Source of the DNA: Sisyra terminalis
Lineage: Eukaryota; Arthropoda; Insecta; Neuroptera; Sisyridae
Direction: 5' to 3'
DNA: 64,000 nucleotides
Assembly: GCA_958496175.1 (NCBI GenBank)
Contig: OY292275.1
Coordinates: forward strand, 43,787,701-43,851,700
Position numbers and translations under genes: made by a program. Positions 21,931 through 36,900 of the stretch are shown in pieces (positions within the stretch are counted from its first letter, which is position 1; every line of letters starts with the position of its first letter). Below the pieces are notes generated by a model, which was not told where the DNA came from, did not search any database, and saw only the letters and a list, made by a program, of their open reading frames with translations.

Positions 21931-24900
21931 ATGTCGGATCGAAAAACGCAGTTTTTCATTTTCCTATTGACCATTTCGGTGTTGGGATTTAGTACGTGGG
22001 TGGGAGGTAGTTTCACCACACGGGTGAAGGGCATTAGTGCCGATTTGGAAAATGCTTTAGATCGAATTTTGCACGTGGAAAATGTCTCGTTCACACCAAT
22101 CCCGATGAACCGGACGTACAACAGTTCAACGGCTTATTATCCACGTGGAATGATGGGTCTTTACAATATTACGAAATTTTTCATTAACTTCGTAATGGCC
22201 AAGGAGCCGCTACCACCAGGTAAGACAATGAGTAGCGACGAATAAACTGTAAAAGCGTAAAACGTTCACTGATAAGCCTTATCAAGTTTAAAACCGAAGT
22301 TCATGATGTATAATGTGTGAAAAATTGTTGGATTACTGGTGGACGAGTGATCAAGGTGGCCACTCCGAAACTGGTAGAGATTGGGTTCGAATTTCGTAAC
22401 TGATACATTTTCTATATTTATCAGTTTACGGATTTTGATTAACTCTAGAGTCCCCAAAGACATTGTTGTTATAAAACGACAATAAGGGGCCATCCATTTA
22501 TTACGTGAGAGGTTAAGGGGGGAGGGTGAGCAAAATCTTACACAATCTCACATGGGGAAGAGGATGGTCTTGGCAAATAACACATAATTTTTTGAAATTG
22601 TTCATTTAAATAAATCTAATGTAATTGAAGCACAGATTTACATTGCAAGTACGAATTTTAAAAAATTCTCACGTTAAATTAGGGGAAGGGGTCAAGCAAA
22701 ACCTCACGAAATCTTACCACGGAAGGAGGGTGGGTCTAAACATAGCTAAAATTGTCTAACGTAATTGATGGATGCCAACTAATTATTAAAAATTGTTTCT
22801 TAACAAACTTATTCATTCACACACATGGAACTCTGATCAGTAAAATGTTTTGTTTAAATGTTCCAAATGGCATTTGGAAATTATTATATTTAAAATGCCT
22901 TTAATAGCTTTGAACGACTTTTAATAGATTTTTTGAATATTTAAAATGCCTTTTTTAACAGGGTTTAAACGTCTTTTTCTTTAGTCTACGATATAAAACC
23001 GCAGGCTTATCTTCACAATTTTCATATACATACAAAGTTTGATTTAATGGTGGTATAAATGTAACTGCTATTTAGGGATGCAACATTGCTCATAAAAACA
23101 TCGATACTAAAAGTGATTCATCGATGTTAAAAACATCGAAGTTTATGAACGACTTATCGATGTTTGAAAAAATCGATGTATCGTTTGCATCCTTCTGCTA
23201 TTTAACCAGTAAGTTAAAATCCCAAGATAAGTAAAGTTTTAATTCTCGGTTTATGAAACTGTTAAGAACTTTAAGAACCGTTAAGAAACTTAGAATTTGT
23301 AAAGCCTGTTTTCTCAACTCCTGATAAATAATCTCCTTTTCTCTCCCCTTTCAATGAAATCTTAACGTTGGATCGTTTCTTTTCTGAAAATAAAATACTA
23401 ATGTTCGTTTGACTATTATATTGTTGTTAAATAAGTTGAATTTAACACCTAAGTTATCACAAATAGGTTAAAATCTTTTAAAAAAGGTGTTCAAATTTGC
23501 TCGTGATTTCTACGTATAGTAGATAGTATTTGAATTTTCAGAGAAAATGTTTATAAAAAGTAATTTTGATCGTATTCAAAATGTTTAATAAGCGTTTCCT
23601 TATAAGTATAATTATAAGGTTTATTTTCAGCATTTGATAACTTTTTGATGTAAAATAGATCATCGAAGCAATTAGCCCCAATTCATCCGGAAATAGAGGT
23701 CTTCGAACCGATTATTAATCTTAGTGAAGCTTAAAAATTTCTAAGAAGAAATCATTAATATTTTCGAAATTAATAATTAACAATGAACCGGACAGTGAAA
23801 TTAAACCTTTTTTGTGTTAAGAAAAATCAATTTTGCGCCTCAGTTAATTGTAACTTAACCGAACAAATAAATCTCAGCGAGGAGAACATGAACTTGAAGC
23901 GAAACAAAATGGATGGAAAATTCAATGATCATTTCTTCACCGGAAATCCTTACGCCATTGAAATATAAACAAGACTTTTTCTTGTGGCTAAATGCGGGGC
24001 ACCGTAGGAAGGGACGATGTCGTAATATAAACGACCAAGTGCACTTGACACTTTCCTTTCATTCCAACTATCATTTGTTTCGTTACGCTTTTGTTGCCCC
24101 TCGTTTGTTTCATGCTCACATACGTAAACAAAATTGTGTGGGCAAAAAGCAGAAAATCTAGAAAATCGTTAAATAATTCCAACTAGAAAAATGGGCACCT
24201 TTAGATATGGGTTTCGTATATTAGAGTTCCGTTTTTTGATGCAAATTGATTTTTTTTTTGTATATTATTTAGAATATGTCATGAATTAGAATTAGGTAGG
24301 TAGAAATTGCGGAAATTGTAATTGGTAATTGGAAATTAATTGTTTCCGAGGCAAGTAGCAACCTTGTGAGGCCGCATGCATTTTTTATTACGTTCTGGTT
24401 CACGCTCTCGGATTTTGACATCGAAAAGATGCCTCATTAAAATGTAAATATGTACTTTAAAAATTTGAAATTCATGAATTTATTGCGATTGCATAACTTT
24501 CGCTGTGCCAAGTTCACGACGTAGTATTTACGGTTCTATTAAAAATGTATGTTTTTATTTCCAAGTAAAAAAAAAAAAATGTTAAAATTTAATAAGAAAA
24601 TATGAGAGATTTAAAAATATGTGTTTATAAATATAAAGGATGACTTCCTATTCGTGGGTTTCCAATGGTCAGGGAAATCTCGAAAGTCAGGGAATTTCAT
24701 TATTGAAGAGAAGTTTAAGGAACTGGCCAAATGGTTCTGGGATTTGAGTTAGTGTTTAGGTTAGAACAAACATAGATATGTGAAGAATCTGTTTTTAGAA
24801 TAAACTCAATAGAATATAGATTAAAAACCACATCGTTGCTTGGTTTTATTGTACAATATTTTACAGCAAGTCTCTAGTACAGTGGAACTTAATCTGGTCA

Positions 24901-27900
24901 ATCGAATCCTAGGGGTTCGGTGAGTCAGTCTTACGGGCTTAGCAAGTTCTTAATGATATTTTTCATTTTGTGCATTTTTGAATACGTTATTGCCTATGTT
25001 TTGAATTTGAAAGAAATCATAATTTATTTTTCCAATTAAGAAGGGTTCGGTTAAGGTGTATATGAAACTTATGGGGGTCAGTACCTACAACAAGGTTAAG
25101 AACCACTTCTCTAGAATCTAGCCTAATAGATTTGCGCATAGTCAGGGAAAAAGCTTTTTGTGGTCTGGAAAATTTTGTATTGATGAAAAAAATGAAGATC
25201 CTGGTATGGATTGTGAAACTTTAGGGCCATATTGCAAAGTGTGGTGATGGTTTTGGTGCCGTATCGGAAAAAACGGTAGAGAAAATCAACTTTCAATATA
25301 CTAATCTTTTACGGGAGTAATTTTTTCATCAGATATACGGACTGCGAGTGTTTTTCCGTAATTTTTTCTTATATAGAAGAATTTAAGGCGGTTGAATTTA
25401 AAGTATCGAATGCAGAATAAAAAAAATAATCTTCAAAAGAATTCGATTTTATCTTTCGCTATTATAATAACAATATTGCTAATTATTCGCATTAGCGTGA
25501 TTGTAGTGCCGGAGTAAGCTGAACATTCCTTAAACCACTATCAATATGGCGTTTTTCAATGTTACACAGTAATTTCAATACATTTCGGGGAACATCCTAT
25601 ATATATTGTCTGCGAGACTCATTGTTTAACCATTTTAGTATTTCCATATAAATAATAGAATGGACAGAAGAAAATCCATTTAAGAGAATATTTGAATGTC
25701 ATAACTTAAATATTTAAATTGAATTATTGAAGCTTTTCTGAGAAGGAAGTCGTTTGGTATTTAAATGGTATTTAAATTTACATTGCTTTTAGTTGAGATA
25801 AAGTAAATATTAAAATACGGAAGACTAAAAAAAATCTGTTAATTTGATTTGTATCGAAAAAAAATATTTGTAACAAAAAAAAAAACAAAATATTCTTGAG
25901 TTCTTTAATTTTTGTCTATTAGGCTGGTAGTGGTTGGATTTACTTTTTATTTTATTATTCGGTTTACAGGCTTTTATAAACTCTAGAGTCACTAAAGAGT
26001 TTAGATGTACAAACTTAAAAACCATCGTAGAATTAATATTAGAAACATTAGAGCCGGTGCCTTTTGACGCCAGATTTTAAAAAGAGTTTTTGCAAGGAGT
26101 TATATTTGAAGGGAATTATTTTTGTTAGGTGGTAGCGTAGTGTGGGTTTTCACCATTCGAGACTGACCGGAAAATCGTCGCGCCCTATTTCCATCATTAG
26201 TCAAGAAAATTGGATAAAAAATTAAACACCTTCAAAATCTTTAATTATTAAAAAAATTTACTCTTTATTCTTAAAGCGAAATATTTGACCGCCCCCATTG
26301 CATGTGCCCCCAGAGCCATAGCTTGTTTTAATGACTTTAATTCTTCTATAAATACGTGGTTCTGTGTAATAAATTTTTATCATTAATTCGAACAATTCAA
26401 AGGATTTATTTTCAAACTAAACAAATCGAACTATTGCATGATTTTTCTGTTACTACTCAAACATGTTGTGTTTATTAATAAATCGATTTCAATATAAAGC
26501 CGTAATTCAAAAATTTACTACGGAAACGCTTAGAACCGTAAAGCCATAAAATTAATAAAGTCGTAAATCTTTTGATTGCTAAATTGGAGCATGAAAATCG
26601 ATCACGTTTTGACAATCAATTTTCAGTTGAAAATCAAATCAAATTTAATGTTGAGTTGAAGATTCATCTATATATCTATGGCTGTGATTGAAGCAACCTT
26701 GAATCTAGCCTTATGGTTTAATTACTTTTTCATTCTTATTTACGAATAATAGTTCATGGTTTATGTTGAAATATTTGACCCAGATGCGATTATTTTATTC
26801 TTTTTTTATCCAAATAAAAGATTACCTTATTGAAATTATTGTTATGAAATTTAATAACATGTAAAATTGAGCCCTCTTTATTCTTTACATTTTAGAGCAA
26901 AAAAAAAATATTCACATATACCAATACAAACATCTTGCTATGACCTTTAAAATAATACGTTTATTTTACTGAATTCCTTGCTTTATTCTAAGAGTTGTGA
27001 TATGAGGGTCATTTGGTTAACTGTTCTTTTTAAAAAATAAAGATAAATCTCTGAGTATTATTAGAAAAAAATAAATACCAACCTTTAATTTAAGGGAGAA
27101 GAGTGGTATTAAAATGAACGAAAGCACGAACTTATAATTTTTTTAACCCTGTTTCCCTATTTCAATTCTGTTGCAGTTTTTCCCCCAGAAAATTAAATGC
27201 AAAGTTTACAGGTACGAGTGGTCAAAGTGGCCACTCAGAAACTGGTAGGTGTTGAGTTTGGATATCTTTACAAGCACTGGATTTTCATTAATCCTTTAGT
27301 TGCTAAAGATTTTAATGATTTTCAAACGATGACCGACGATAAAAACCTATTAAAAAATAAGTACAAAATGATTATAAATCCATGGTATGTATAAGTATTC
27401 TTAAAAAGTCCTTATTTGGAACTTAATTAAATTATATGCTCACCACCAAAATGGATGCAAAAATGGGTGATGTGGTCGCTTAGTTAAATGCATCCTAAGT
27501 GATACCCAATATTTTGGTAATTCTATGTAAAAATAATAAAAATTGAACTCAGGAGTTTTTCCTTTAATATTTACTATAATATGTATTGAATTGCTGAAAA
27601 CTTTTGATAAAACTTAACTAGGGTGATTACAGACTTGAAAAACCTGGAATTATCAGATAATTTATTTAAATCTTGAAATATCTTGGAAATAACAGGAAGT
27701 TTTACGAATTTTAAACCATTTCTAAACTAGTGATCCGAATTTGTTCATCATTAAATTCTTTCAAGGCAATCTTCCTTAGAACAAGTGTACTAAGTTTGAT
27801 CAAAATCGGTTGAGAACTCGGTTATATTACTTGTATATAAATTTCTTAACCGATGATTTTTTTGGAGACTACTCCACTAAAATTAATGCAAGCGATGGAA

Positions 27901-30900
27901 AAATTAGATCAAAATTTCTCCATGAGGACAAATACAAAGTTTCAAGTCATAGAAAAATATAAAAAATATCCTGGAAAACTTGAAATTACCAAAATCATAA
28001 AATTATTTTTCTGTGGTTATCCTGTTAAATTTCCTGAAAAAAAAATCGGTCGTCTTCCAAGGTGAACTTGAAAAAAATCATTAAATATTAGCTTGTTGGT
28101 TTTTTGGGTCCTTTTTCCCTACACAAAAAAAAAAAACAGGGAATTTGATATTTTTAATGCTAAATTTTATTTTGTAGGAAGGAAAGAGTTACTGCTCTGG
28201 CCCTACAACTCTAAACTTCTAAACTCCTGCAAATTATAAATTATAAAATAAGTTTATGGACCAATAATTTTTTTTTATATATTAGATATTATAAACCTCA
28301 ATAAGTAGTAGAAATAGTATTAGAAAACATTCAATCTAACTAAACTGGTATTGAAAAAAAAATGCTTTTCTGTTATCATGGAATGTTTTCCTTTAGTAAA
28401 AATATGCATGTATGTTTGGAAGAATTAAATGGGAAATCAGGAAAATGTTTGCTTTGTTTAATCTAAAGTTTAACTTTTGTATTTCCAAAAATTTCTCCGT
28501 TTTATTATTGTAGTAATGAATTTGAGATCGTTAAAAAGTTTTCCAAAAGATTTTACAAATATTTTCAAAACATTAGGAAACTAGTTTCCGCGATAAGGGG
28601 AAAATCTTACTTTTTAATGATAGTTGATTTAATTAGAAAAAAAGAGTACCGAAAAGAAAAATATTTTCATACCGAACTCATTTTAATGGTCGGTGTTTCC
28701 ACTGTAATTTTTCGTTAGAATTTTTCAAATCCTTTATAACTGAGCTTTTGATATCACGGGATTCTGGATTACACAGACTAATATAACATCTTTATTATTG
28801 CCGACTTCTTTTTATTACATTAGGGGATATACCTAGAATAAATTCATCTACATACCTGCCTCCATTCGAGGTTATATACTATGTATAAAACACAGGTGAT
28901 ACTGTGAACATATGTATTAAAAAGAGGAAAGAATTTTTTAAATATTCCTTTCGGTTGGAATTTCATTTGCAATGTAGATCATCCGCTGAAATATATACTC
29001 ACACCAACTTGACTTGATTTTCATACAAACCAAGCAAATACAACAATTTTCCTCTTATTTTCAAAGTAAAATCTCTCCCGGATTGTTTTTCAACAAACTC
29101 AGTAAACATCTGGCTGCCTATTTGACCGAAATGAACCATTCGGCCGATGTTTCAGCGATAAGAATTATTAGGCTGGTGGTGGAATCATTGACCTCTCTTT
29201 TTTATTTTTAACATTCATAATACAAAACGGAATGATAAGGCGACGTTTAAAGGAAGAGGAAGACTCGGACTCTTCGATTATTGTGGATTGTGACAGCCTT
29301 CCGATTTGTCTAACTAAACAATATACCTTTCCAGTTTTGATTGGAGGTATAGAAGTGAATGTTGCGAATGCCCCGTTAGACGTCGTCATGTCTTTCTAAT
29401 CGTTTTTTATTGGCATTATTTACGAGACTCGTTTCTATACTGGCATGTACGAGTGAGTTATCGACGAGGAAATGCCGGTTTTCCAAGAAATTCCCATAAA
29501 AACCTCAAACAATATTGCGGGATTTTTGCTGAAAATTATACTGTCATCACTTGAATAAATAGGTATCGTAACGATATTCATCTGCATTGTCAGATATGGA
29601 ATTCGATTTTTTCTGCTGCTTAAGGCTGTTAGGTAATCGTAATTAACATTTCCTGACTAATTAAGAATTGATATTTAACATCGTAAATCGCGTGTTGCAT
29701 TCATACACAACCAACAATCCGATTATTGTGTTGGATTTTACGATTACAAGCTGAAAGCGTGGGAATATTTAAATTTCGTGCTAAACAAGCTCCACATTAA
29801 AACCTGCTTTTCACTATCATATATTTCAAGTTTTGGGATTTCAAATAATTTAATCTTTAAGTTTGAAAACGGATATTTCGGAACGTTTCATAGAAAAGCA
29901 TCTGAAAATACATTTCTATTGTACTTTTGTTCGAATCGTATCATATCAAAACTTCAAAACAATTCTTCTTTGTTTAAACGTAACACAAATACAACATATA
30001 ACTTCAATCTTACAACAATAAACGTTTCCGTGAATCTGTGTCAAAAGTTTAAAAGCTTCAATACAGTATTTAAGAGTATACATAATTTATTGCAGCAGTT
30101 AAATATTTTATTTTCAAAAAATAAATTTACATCAAAAGATTATTCCAAGTTTTATTCAGAAAAGTTATCAATGTTAATGGATGCTTGAAAAATTAATATC
30201 CACATTCATCTGTATTTATCTAGATCTAGAACTAATTGGTACCTGCGATTTCGTCTTTGTGGCATAAGGAGGCTCTTCCGTATGACGACCTTTTTCTTAA
30301 CCACTTTTTGGAATTTTTTTTTTGAAGACCAGTGAAAAGGTAGAACTTTGAGGTTCATATAATTTATTTATATTTATTCTAAGAGTATGCATATAAATTT
30401 TTAGCCGAAAATCTTTAATTTAACGTAAGTAATAGCGCTTTGAAGATACTCGTCTCGAAAAAATGAACCTTCACTTCCTTCAGGATTTCGGCTAATTGGT
30501 TTATGTGATGTGAATAAAGCTTTTAATTTGTATAATTAAAAGCATGGAATGAAATTGAATCAATTGAAATTAAGGAAAATTGGATTTTTGGTAGGCTTCT
30601 GAAAAAAAAGTAACAATTTCACGTTTTGTTTTTCTTATAAAAGACATAGAAATATTTGGATTTTTTTTTTATGACAAGTTCATTTCGTGCGTTTACATGT
30701 GCTGAGTGTACCCAATAAATTGGAAGTTAGTCTGCCAAACCGTTCTTGAGATATGATGTTTGAAAAACACAGTTTTGAAAAAAACACATTTAAAGTTTCA
30801 AGTACTGTTAAAAATATAACGAATTTTGTATTTTTAGAACAACTTCAAATTTAAAAAAAATATCTTCATATTGTAGATACTAGTGTAGAACCCGTTTGGT

Positions 30901-33900
30901 TCCATCCTAACGGAAAGTATTACGGACAGAGATCAACTACTTTAACTACAACGAAATGGAAGTTGTAATATGCATGGAATATATGCGGATGGAATGAGAG
31001 ACTATTTCTCCGTACCAACGAAAACGTCTCACCGATCAGCAATCTTAATATATAAGAAGTTAGGGAAGGAATTTAAGCAAAAAAAAAAAACATTTTTTTT
31101 ATCCCAGCACACCGAATGCCACCGGAGAATCCTCATAAGAATAAATCTAGAACAGAGAGTCCCAACTTTTTCAAGGATAAGAGCTGTCATAGTGAATTTT
31201 ATATGTAAAATTTGAAAATAGTAGTAAGTACATATGATTTGCAGATAATACAGTTTAAGAAACTCTGATTTAAATGAAACCTAAACTGGAACCTATGCTA
31301 ATGGCATTAAGAATTTGTAATCTAAGTCCTAAGTTTGTGATATAGGTATACCAACATAAAGAAATAACTAAATGCGCGCATATTAATATTTATGGCAAAA
31401 TGTTTAATTAAAATCTAAAAATAAGGAAACAGATTCCGAAGTTAAGATTTTTGTGTTTTGCCAGACGGCAGATTCATTTTCCTGTACGGTTGAATGAATT
31501 CCACCTTCTAGTGCTGTCAACTCCCGGTACAGTGCTACAATATCGAAAAATATTTAAAATAACTAAGATTTCTATTCTTTTTCACAAGTTGAAGCAGTTC
31601 ATTATTTAAAAGATCTGTGAATTCCTATTTTTTTATTGTTATTTAACGTCATTATATAACTGCTATGGTCTTTAGCGACACTAGGGTTAATAAAAATCCG
31701 ATAATTTGCTCGAATCGAGGATCGATCCAAACACCTACTGATTTTAGAGCGATCACCTCGACCACTCGGCCACCAGTAGACTTTATTTCTATTCTTTTTC
31801 TTCAATTTTTCTTGAGGTTTTCCAGATTCCTGTGCACAAAACCAAATATGAGCTCTTTTTCTTTTAGAATGAGATTCCTCTAGTTAGCTTTTTATTTATC
31901 ACATCATGTTGGTCCTTTTTAAAGTGTTTTAGAATGGTTCTTTCGAATAGATAGTATCAAAACTTTAGAAACTTCCAAAACTTTAAGTAGACATATTTGC
32001 AATATTTCTCTTCTTCGTACTTCCTTCGTTGTCCCCTGTTTGTTGTGATACATTTGTATCCTGTGTTATTTATAATAAATAAAATTGTCTTTAGAAATTT
32101 TTCACCTTCATTTATTATCCACAGTTGGTGTAGGAGTCGTAAGAGTTTATACCTTGATAAAGCTCGAAAATAAAAAGATTTTTGACGAAGATAAATGTTC
32201 TCAAGAACGTCCGTATTACGAAAGAATCATTCAGAAACATTGAATATATTACAATTAATCTATTCTTCTATAAAAGTCTAAAGCTGAGAAGCAGTAGCAT
32301 CTAATTAAAGCAACAAGAGATTATATAAATGATTACGGAACTAATTGTCGCTTTCCGCGACTTGATACTTCAAACGGAGTTCCGTTTTTGCATTGAAGAT
32401 TTGATTTACGAATAGAAAAGTTAAAGGGAAAAAATTATAAAATTATAAAGTGAAAGAAGTACGGAGACATTTGATGAAGGATTAAACAAAAAGTTTACCC
32501 TCAGAACAAAATTGGCTTACGACTAATTGCTGCATATTGCAGTAGAATACATTGCATTTGGTATTTGTCGAAATGGTGTGTCATTCTCAATGGGCAAACA
32601 AATGTTGGAAATAATTAAAATATTACTGCATTTAATTGCCTCTATAATCAATGTTTTGTTTTATTTACAAGTCATTTGTTTAATGGTTAATGTTATGCCC
32701 ACAAAAGAAAAATTAAAACAAAAGCGGGGCTGCATTAGTAATTATTTTTTTGTTTTAGACTTTAGTCCCTTTTATTTTTGAATTTTTAGTATGACATTTG
32801 GCAATTATGGAGATTAAATCCTACACGTCTTCACATCCTACATTTGATGACTTTTTTGTTTTAATTATTTAGTTGCATGAAATTAACGGCATTAATGGTT
32901 TAATGATAGGATTTTGAACTTGAAAGAGAAATTTAATGGCATTGTTTTCTTTTTTTTTTCAAATGAATGACCGGAAAGATATTGCAAGGGTTGTGAAAGC
33001 TGTAACGTTTTACACAATAGTATTGTGTTCAATATTATGCTCAATTTGTAGGTTTTAGGTGATATTTGTTGTTGACAAAAATTGTCTCCATCTTCTTCAT
33101 AATAGTATATTTGTATTGAGGATCTTCGTTCTTTGCTCGCTTCGCTCACCAAGCCAACTCTTTATTAAGCAAAACTATAACGTATCAGTTTAGAAAATTT
33201 TACTTTAAATCAATATCTAATAAACTATCATTTGAATTTCTTATACTCATATTGGTAAGCGACGTTTACATAAAATATAATGCAAATATAATTTGGCAGT
33301 ATAACCCTTATATCCTAACTCTAGCTTGTAAGATCTAAAACGAAACATATTTCTGTAAACCTCTGATAAGTCAAAACTAATAGATAATATTAAAAAGTAT
33401 AAGCAGCGTTATACACAGCTACGATGGTAACACGAAAGTACCATTCAATTCTCTGCTTACTGGGGTCAACCATGATCCGGATCTATATACGAAATACAGG
33501 TCAGACATTGCAATTTTCTTATGCAATAGAAAGAATCTATTAGTACTCGCAAGACTTATAAGAAGTTAACTTAAAGAATATAAGATGACTTGAGTTAGAA
33601 CCAATATTGTGAAATCGAAGAATATTTTAAAATTTTTACAATGGAATCTTTGTGATCCTCGTAACAATCGCGGCACGATTACCATAAAATATTTAAACAT
33701 AAAAATGGTTTAAAATGGTAATAAATACTTCCTAATCGAGTAAAGGGGTAATAGTTGAAAAAGCCCTCAAATCGAATAACTTATCAGTATAGATTGCTTC
33801 ATATGTGTGTGATGAATTATCTAAATCAGTGCTTTTTCATACCATGGCCTCCTAAATCAGTAAAAAATTAAGGTTCCCCTCCCTAAAAAATTTAGACTTC

Positions 33901-36900
33901 AATGCCTAACAGTACTTTATTTAAGTACCATTAATTTTGGAAGTATAGTTATAGAAGTATAGAAATTATAGTAACTTATAGAAGTATTTCACGACTTCCT
34001 GGGAGAAGCTCCAGGACCTCCTAGGGGGCTGCTCCTTGTATCTTGAAATAAGCACCGAATCCAAAATTAAGGTGTTAGGGCTTCAAATCATTTCATTATC
34101 CATGTGAAAAAGTAGGAAAAAAACAATTTATTTTTAATTTTCTCATCAAAATCAATTCTTCACGTCAAATCCATTTATATTCTCCCATAGATATTCTTCC
34201 ATATTTTTTTTTAGTTATTATTTATCGTCTCGTTATAACTGCTAAGCTCTTGTGCGACTCTAGGGTTTATAAAAATCGAAAAATATCAAAAATTTGAACC
34301 CAACACCTACCAGTTTTGGAGCGGTCACCTTGACCACTCGCCCACCAACAGACTTTTCCATAATTATATTTTACCAAATAAGATTTTTTCATTGACTGAG
34401 AACAGTTTACATTGTGTATACAGCACAATAAATATACAATGTAGTACAAATATCATGCAGTACAATTTACCAGAAGTAAATCGTACACTTCACATATTGA
34501 GCCAATGTCCACAAGTGTCCTGACGTAATCCTCCAAATACATATTTCGATTGCCAAGCAAGCTTTTCCAGAAGTCAAGATGTAACAATAAATATTTCTAC
34601 AACTGCAATATGATGATGAAATTTAGGCTTAAATTAAAAGTAAAAGGCATAGACATATTTTTGGATTACAAATTTTATTTTTTTTGTCTTAATAAAATCT
34701 TAACAATAAAAAACAACAATAATTTTTTATGTGGTGTTAAGAGTCTTATCAATATTTAGATTATTTATATTGCATTTAACATAATGCTTCATTTGCATAG
34801 TTTACATTGTGTACATACAATATAAAAATATATCGTAATACAAATATTATGCAGTACAATTTTCCAGTAGCAAATAATATACTACTTATCTTGAACCAAT
34901 GTCTATAGGTTTCCTGACGTATTCTTCTACATACATATTTCGATTACAAAGCAATCTTATACAAAATTCGAAATGTAATAATAGATATTGCTGCAACAGT
35001 AATGTGACGATTTTTGCGATGACGTTTTGTGGGTTTAATTAAAAATACATTAGAGTGTTGCAGATTTTCTTTTGAATTACAAATTTAATTTTTTTGTCCT
35101 AATGAAATCTTAATAATTAAAACCAACAATGAGTTTTATGTGATATTTAAGAATCTTAGCAATACATATCTAAATTAGTTGCATTGCATTTAACTAATGT
35201 TTCATTTGTTCCAATTCATTTGTTTTTTGAAACAAATTCTTATGAAATTATGGTTTTTAAGAAACAAAACAATGTAGAGAAGGTCCAAATTAGCATTACT
35301 GTGAAGAAATGTACATACATAAATTGTTTGATAAGAATAAGTTGATTATATGCTTATTAGGAACACTAAAACACGCAAATATTAACGAAAATATAATGGC
35401 ATAATAAAGACATTGCGCGTATGTCATACATATTTAAAAGTTGTAGATTTATTGCTCTATGCATTAAAATTTTCTTACAGCTGTATTTATGATTCATTAG
35501 TTGTTACGAGTGGAAAAAAAATAAAATAAAAAATAAAATGCTGTATAATGACGTAATAAACAGAAGAAAACGCGATTTTTTTATGTAATCACCTCTTATA
35601 GTTAGTTATTTCATTAACCAAATGGATCGATAATATTGATTTTTAATGGACTATGAAAGCGTGAAATCGAAAGAAAAAAAAAAGAAGTATAAGTGGATTA
35701 TTGATTGAAACCACATTTTTGTAAGAAGAAAAAAGAAAATCAGTTTTCTATTTCGGGAAAAACAATTTCCAATTTATTTCCAATGTTGAAATTGGTACAT
35801 ACACGTAAATGAATGGCGAAACACTAATATGTTATATTTTTTGTATTTTAAAAAAAAATAGTTAATTACCTTGAATTTCCGTCATTTCATAGCGAAAAAA
35901 AAATGCGTTCATAATTTCCTCATTTCACCATTTTCAATTACTATTAAGTTTGAATTGTTGCGGTTTGATATTGTGCAAATATCGGTCAATATCGACAGTG
36001 GTTTTTCGTGATGGATGAGTGAATTTTTCCACTGTTCAATCCGAAATCGATACATTGTTGTGCAAAAAACAGCGATGGTCGAATTGGTGAAGTGAGTGAG
36101 GATGAGGTGAATAATGGAAATTCATTGTTAATCAATGCAATTGAATTGTTTCTGTATAGTTTCAACACTTTGTACGTGTCGAAGGTGTCTTCGGCCGGAA
36201 AAACGCGCCATAAGTCGCAACGCCTAACAATGCGTTGGATTGCAGTTATTGTTTCCATCAAGAACAATTAACTTTACCATCACTATCTTACTAGATTTGC
36301 CGGAAAAATCGGATTGATTTTACGATAAGTCAATTAAATTGAGGAGTATTCAATTTAGTTTTGCTTGTCTTTTTGAATTATTCAAACTATTTTTTCAAAT
36401 TGCACTATTGAAATTAAACAATTGAAGATATCACCATTCCTTAGAACAGGGGTGTACATATTTATTTCCGCAGCGGGCCACAGGAAATGTCTATAATAGT
36501 AAAGTAATGCATATTATGCATAGATGGCTTACAACTTAAGAAGTTCACGGACCAGATGTAAAGCTTTCGTAGGCCGTATGTTGAGTGGGCCTTCTTTAAA
36601 ACCATTCTTTATAAGTTTTAACTATTAACAGTGTACTATAACATTTTTTAAAAAGAAAGGATTGACACCACAATTCTTAATGACTCCCTATAAAAAACAA
36701 CTATCACACAATAGCGCCCCCATTGGAATTAATGATTCGATTTAAAACTACATTTATCATAATAATGATAATAATAGGCAAACGTATGTATGCATGTTGG
36801 CAGAGCCAGAGAATCAAGATAGTAAACATATAAGTGTAAGTAAAATATAATCATTGTCTTAAATTCTGAACTGGTTGTTGTTATGGGTTCAACTGTTATT

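Noticed and set aside
29778..30188. 136-codon + strand open frame in the prominin intron
   Set aside because: Low-complexity S/N/F/K composition, no recognisable domain, no convincing splice or promoter context; such frames are expected in AT-rich DNA of this length.
33828..34040. hAT-like element starting CAGTGCTTTTTCATACC
   Set aside because: Only the left end is suggestive; the GGACCTCCTAGGGGGCTGC stretch to the right is not an inverted copy.
36450..36610. hAT-like element starting CAGGGGTGTACATATT with a GCGGGCCACAG block
   Set aside because: Looks like a real left half by recall of such elements, but the right terminus and duplication are missing, so it is not called as a full element.
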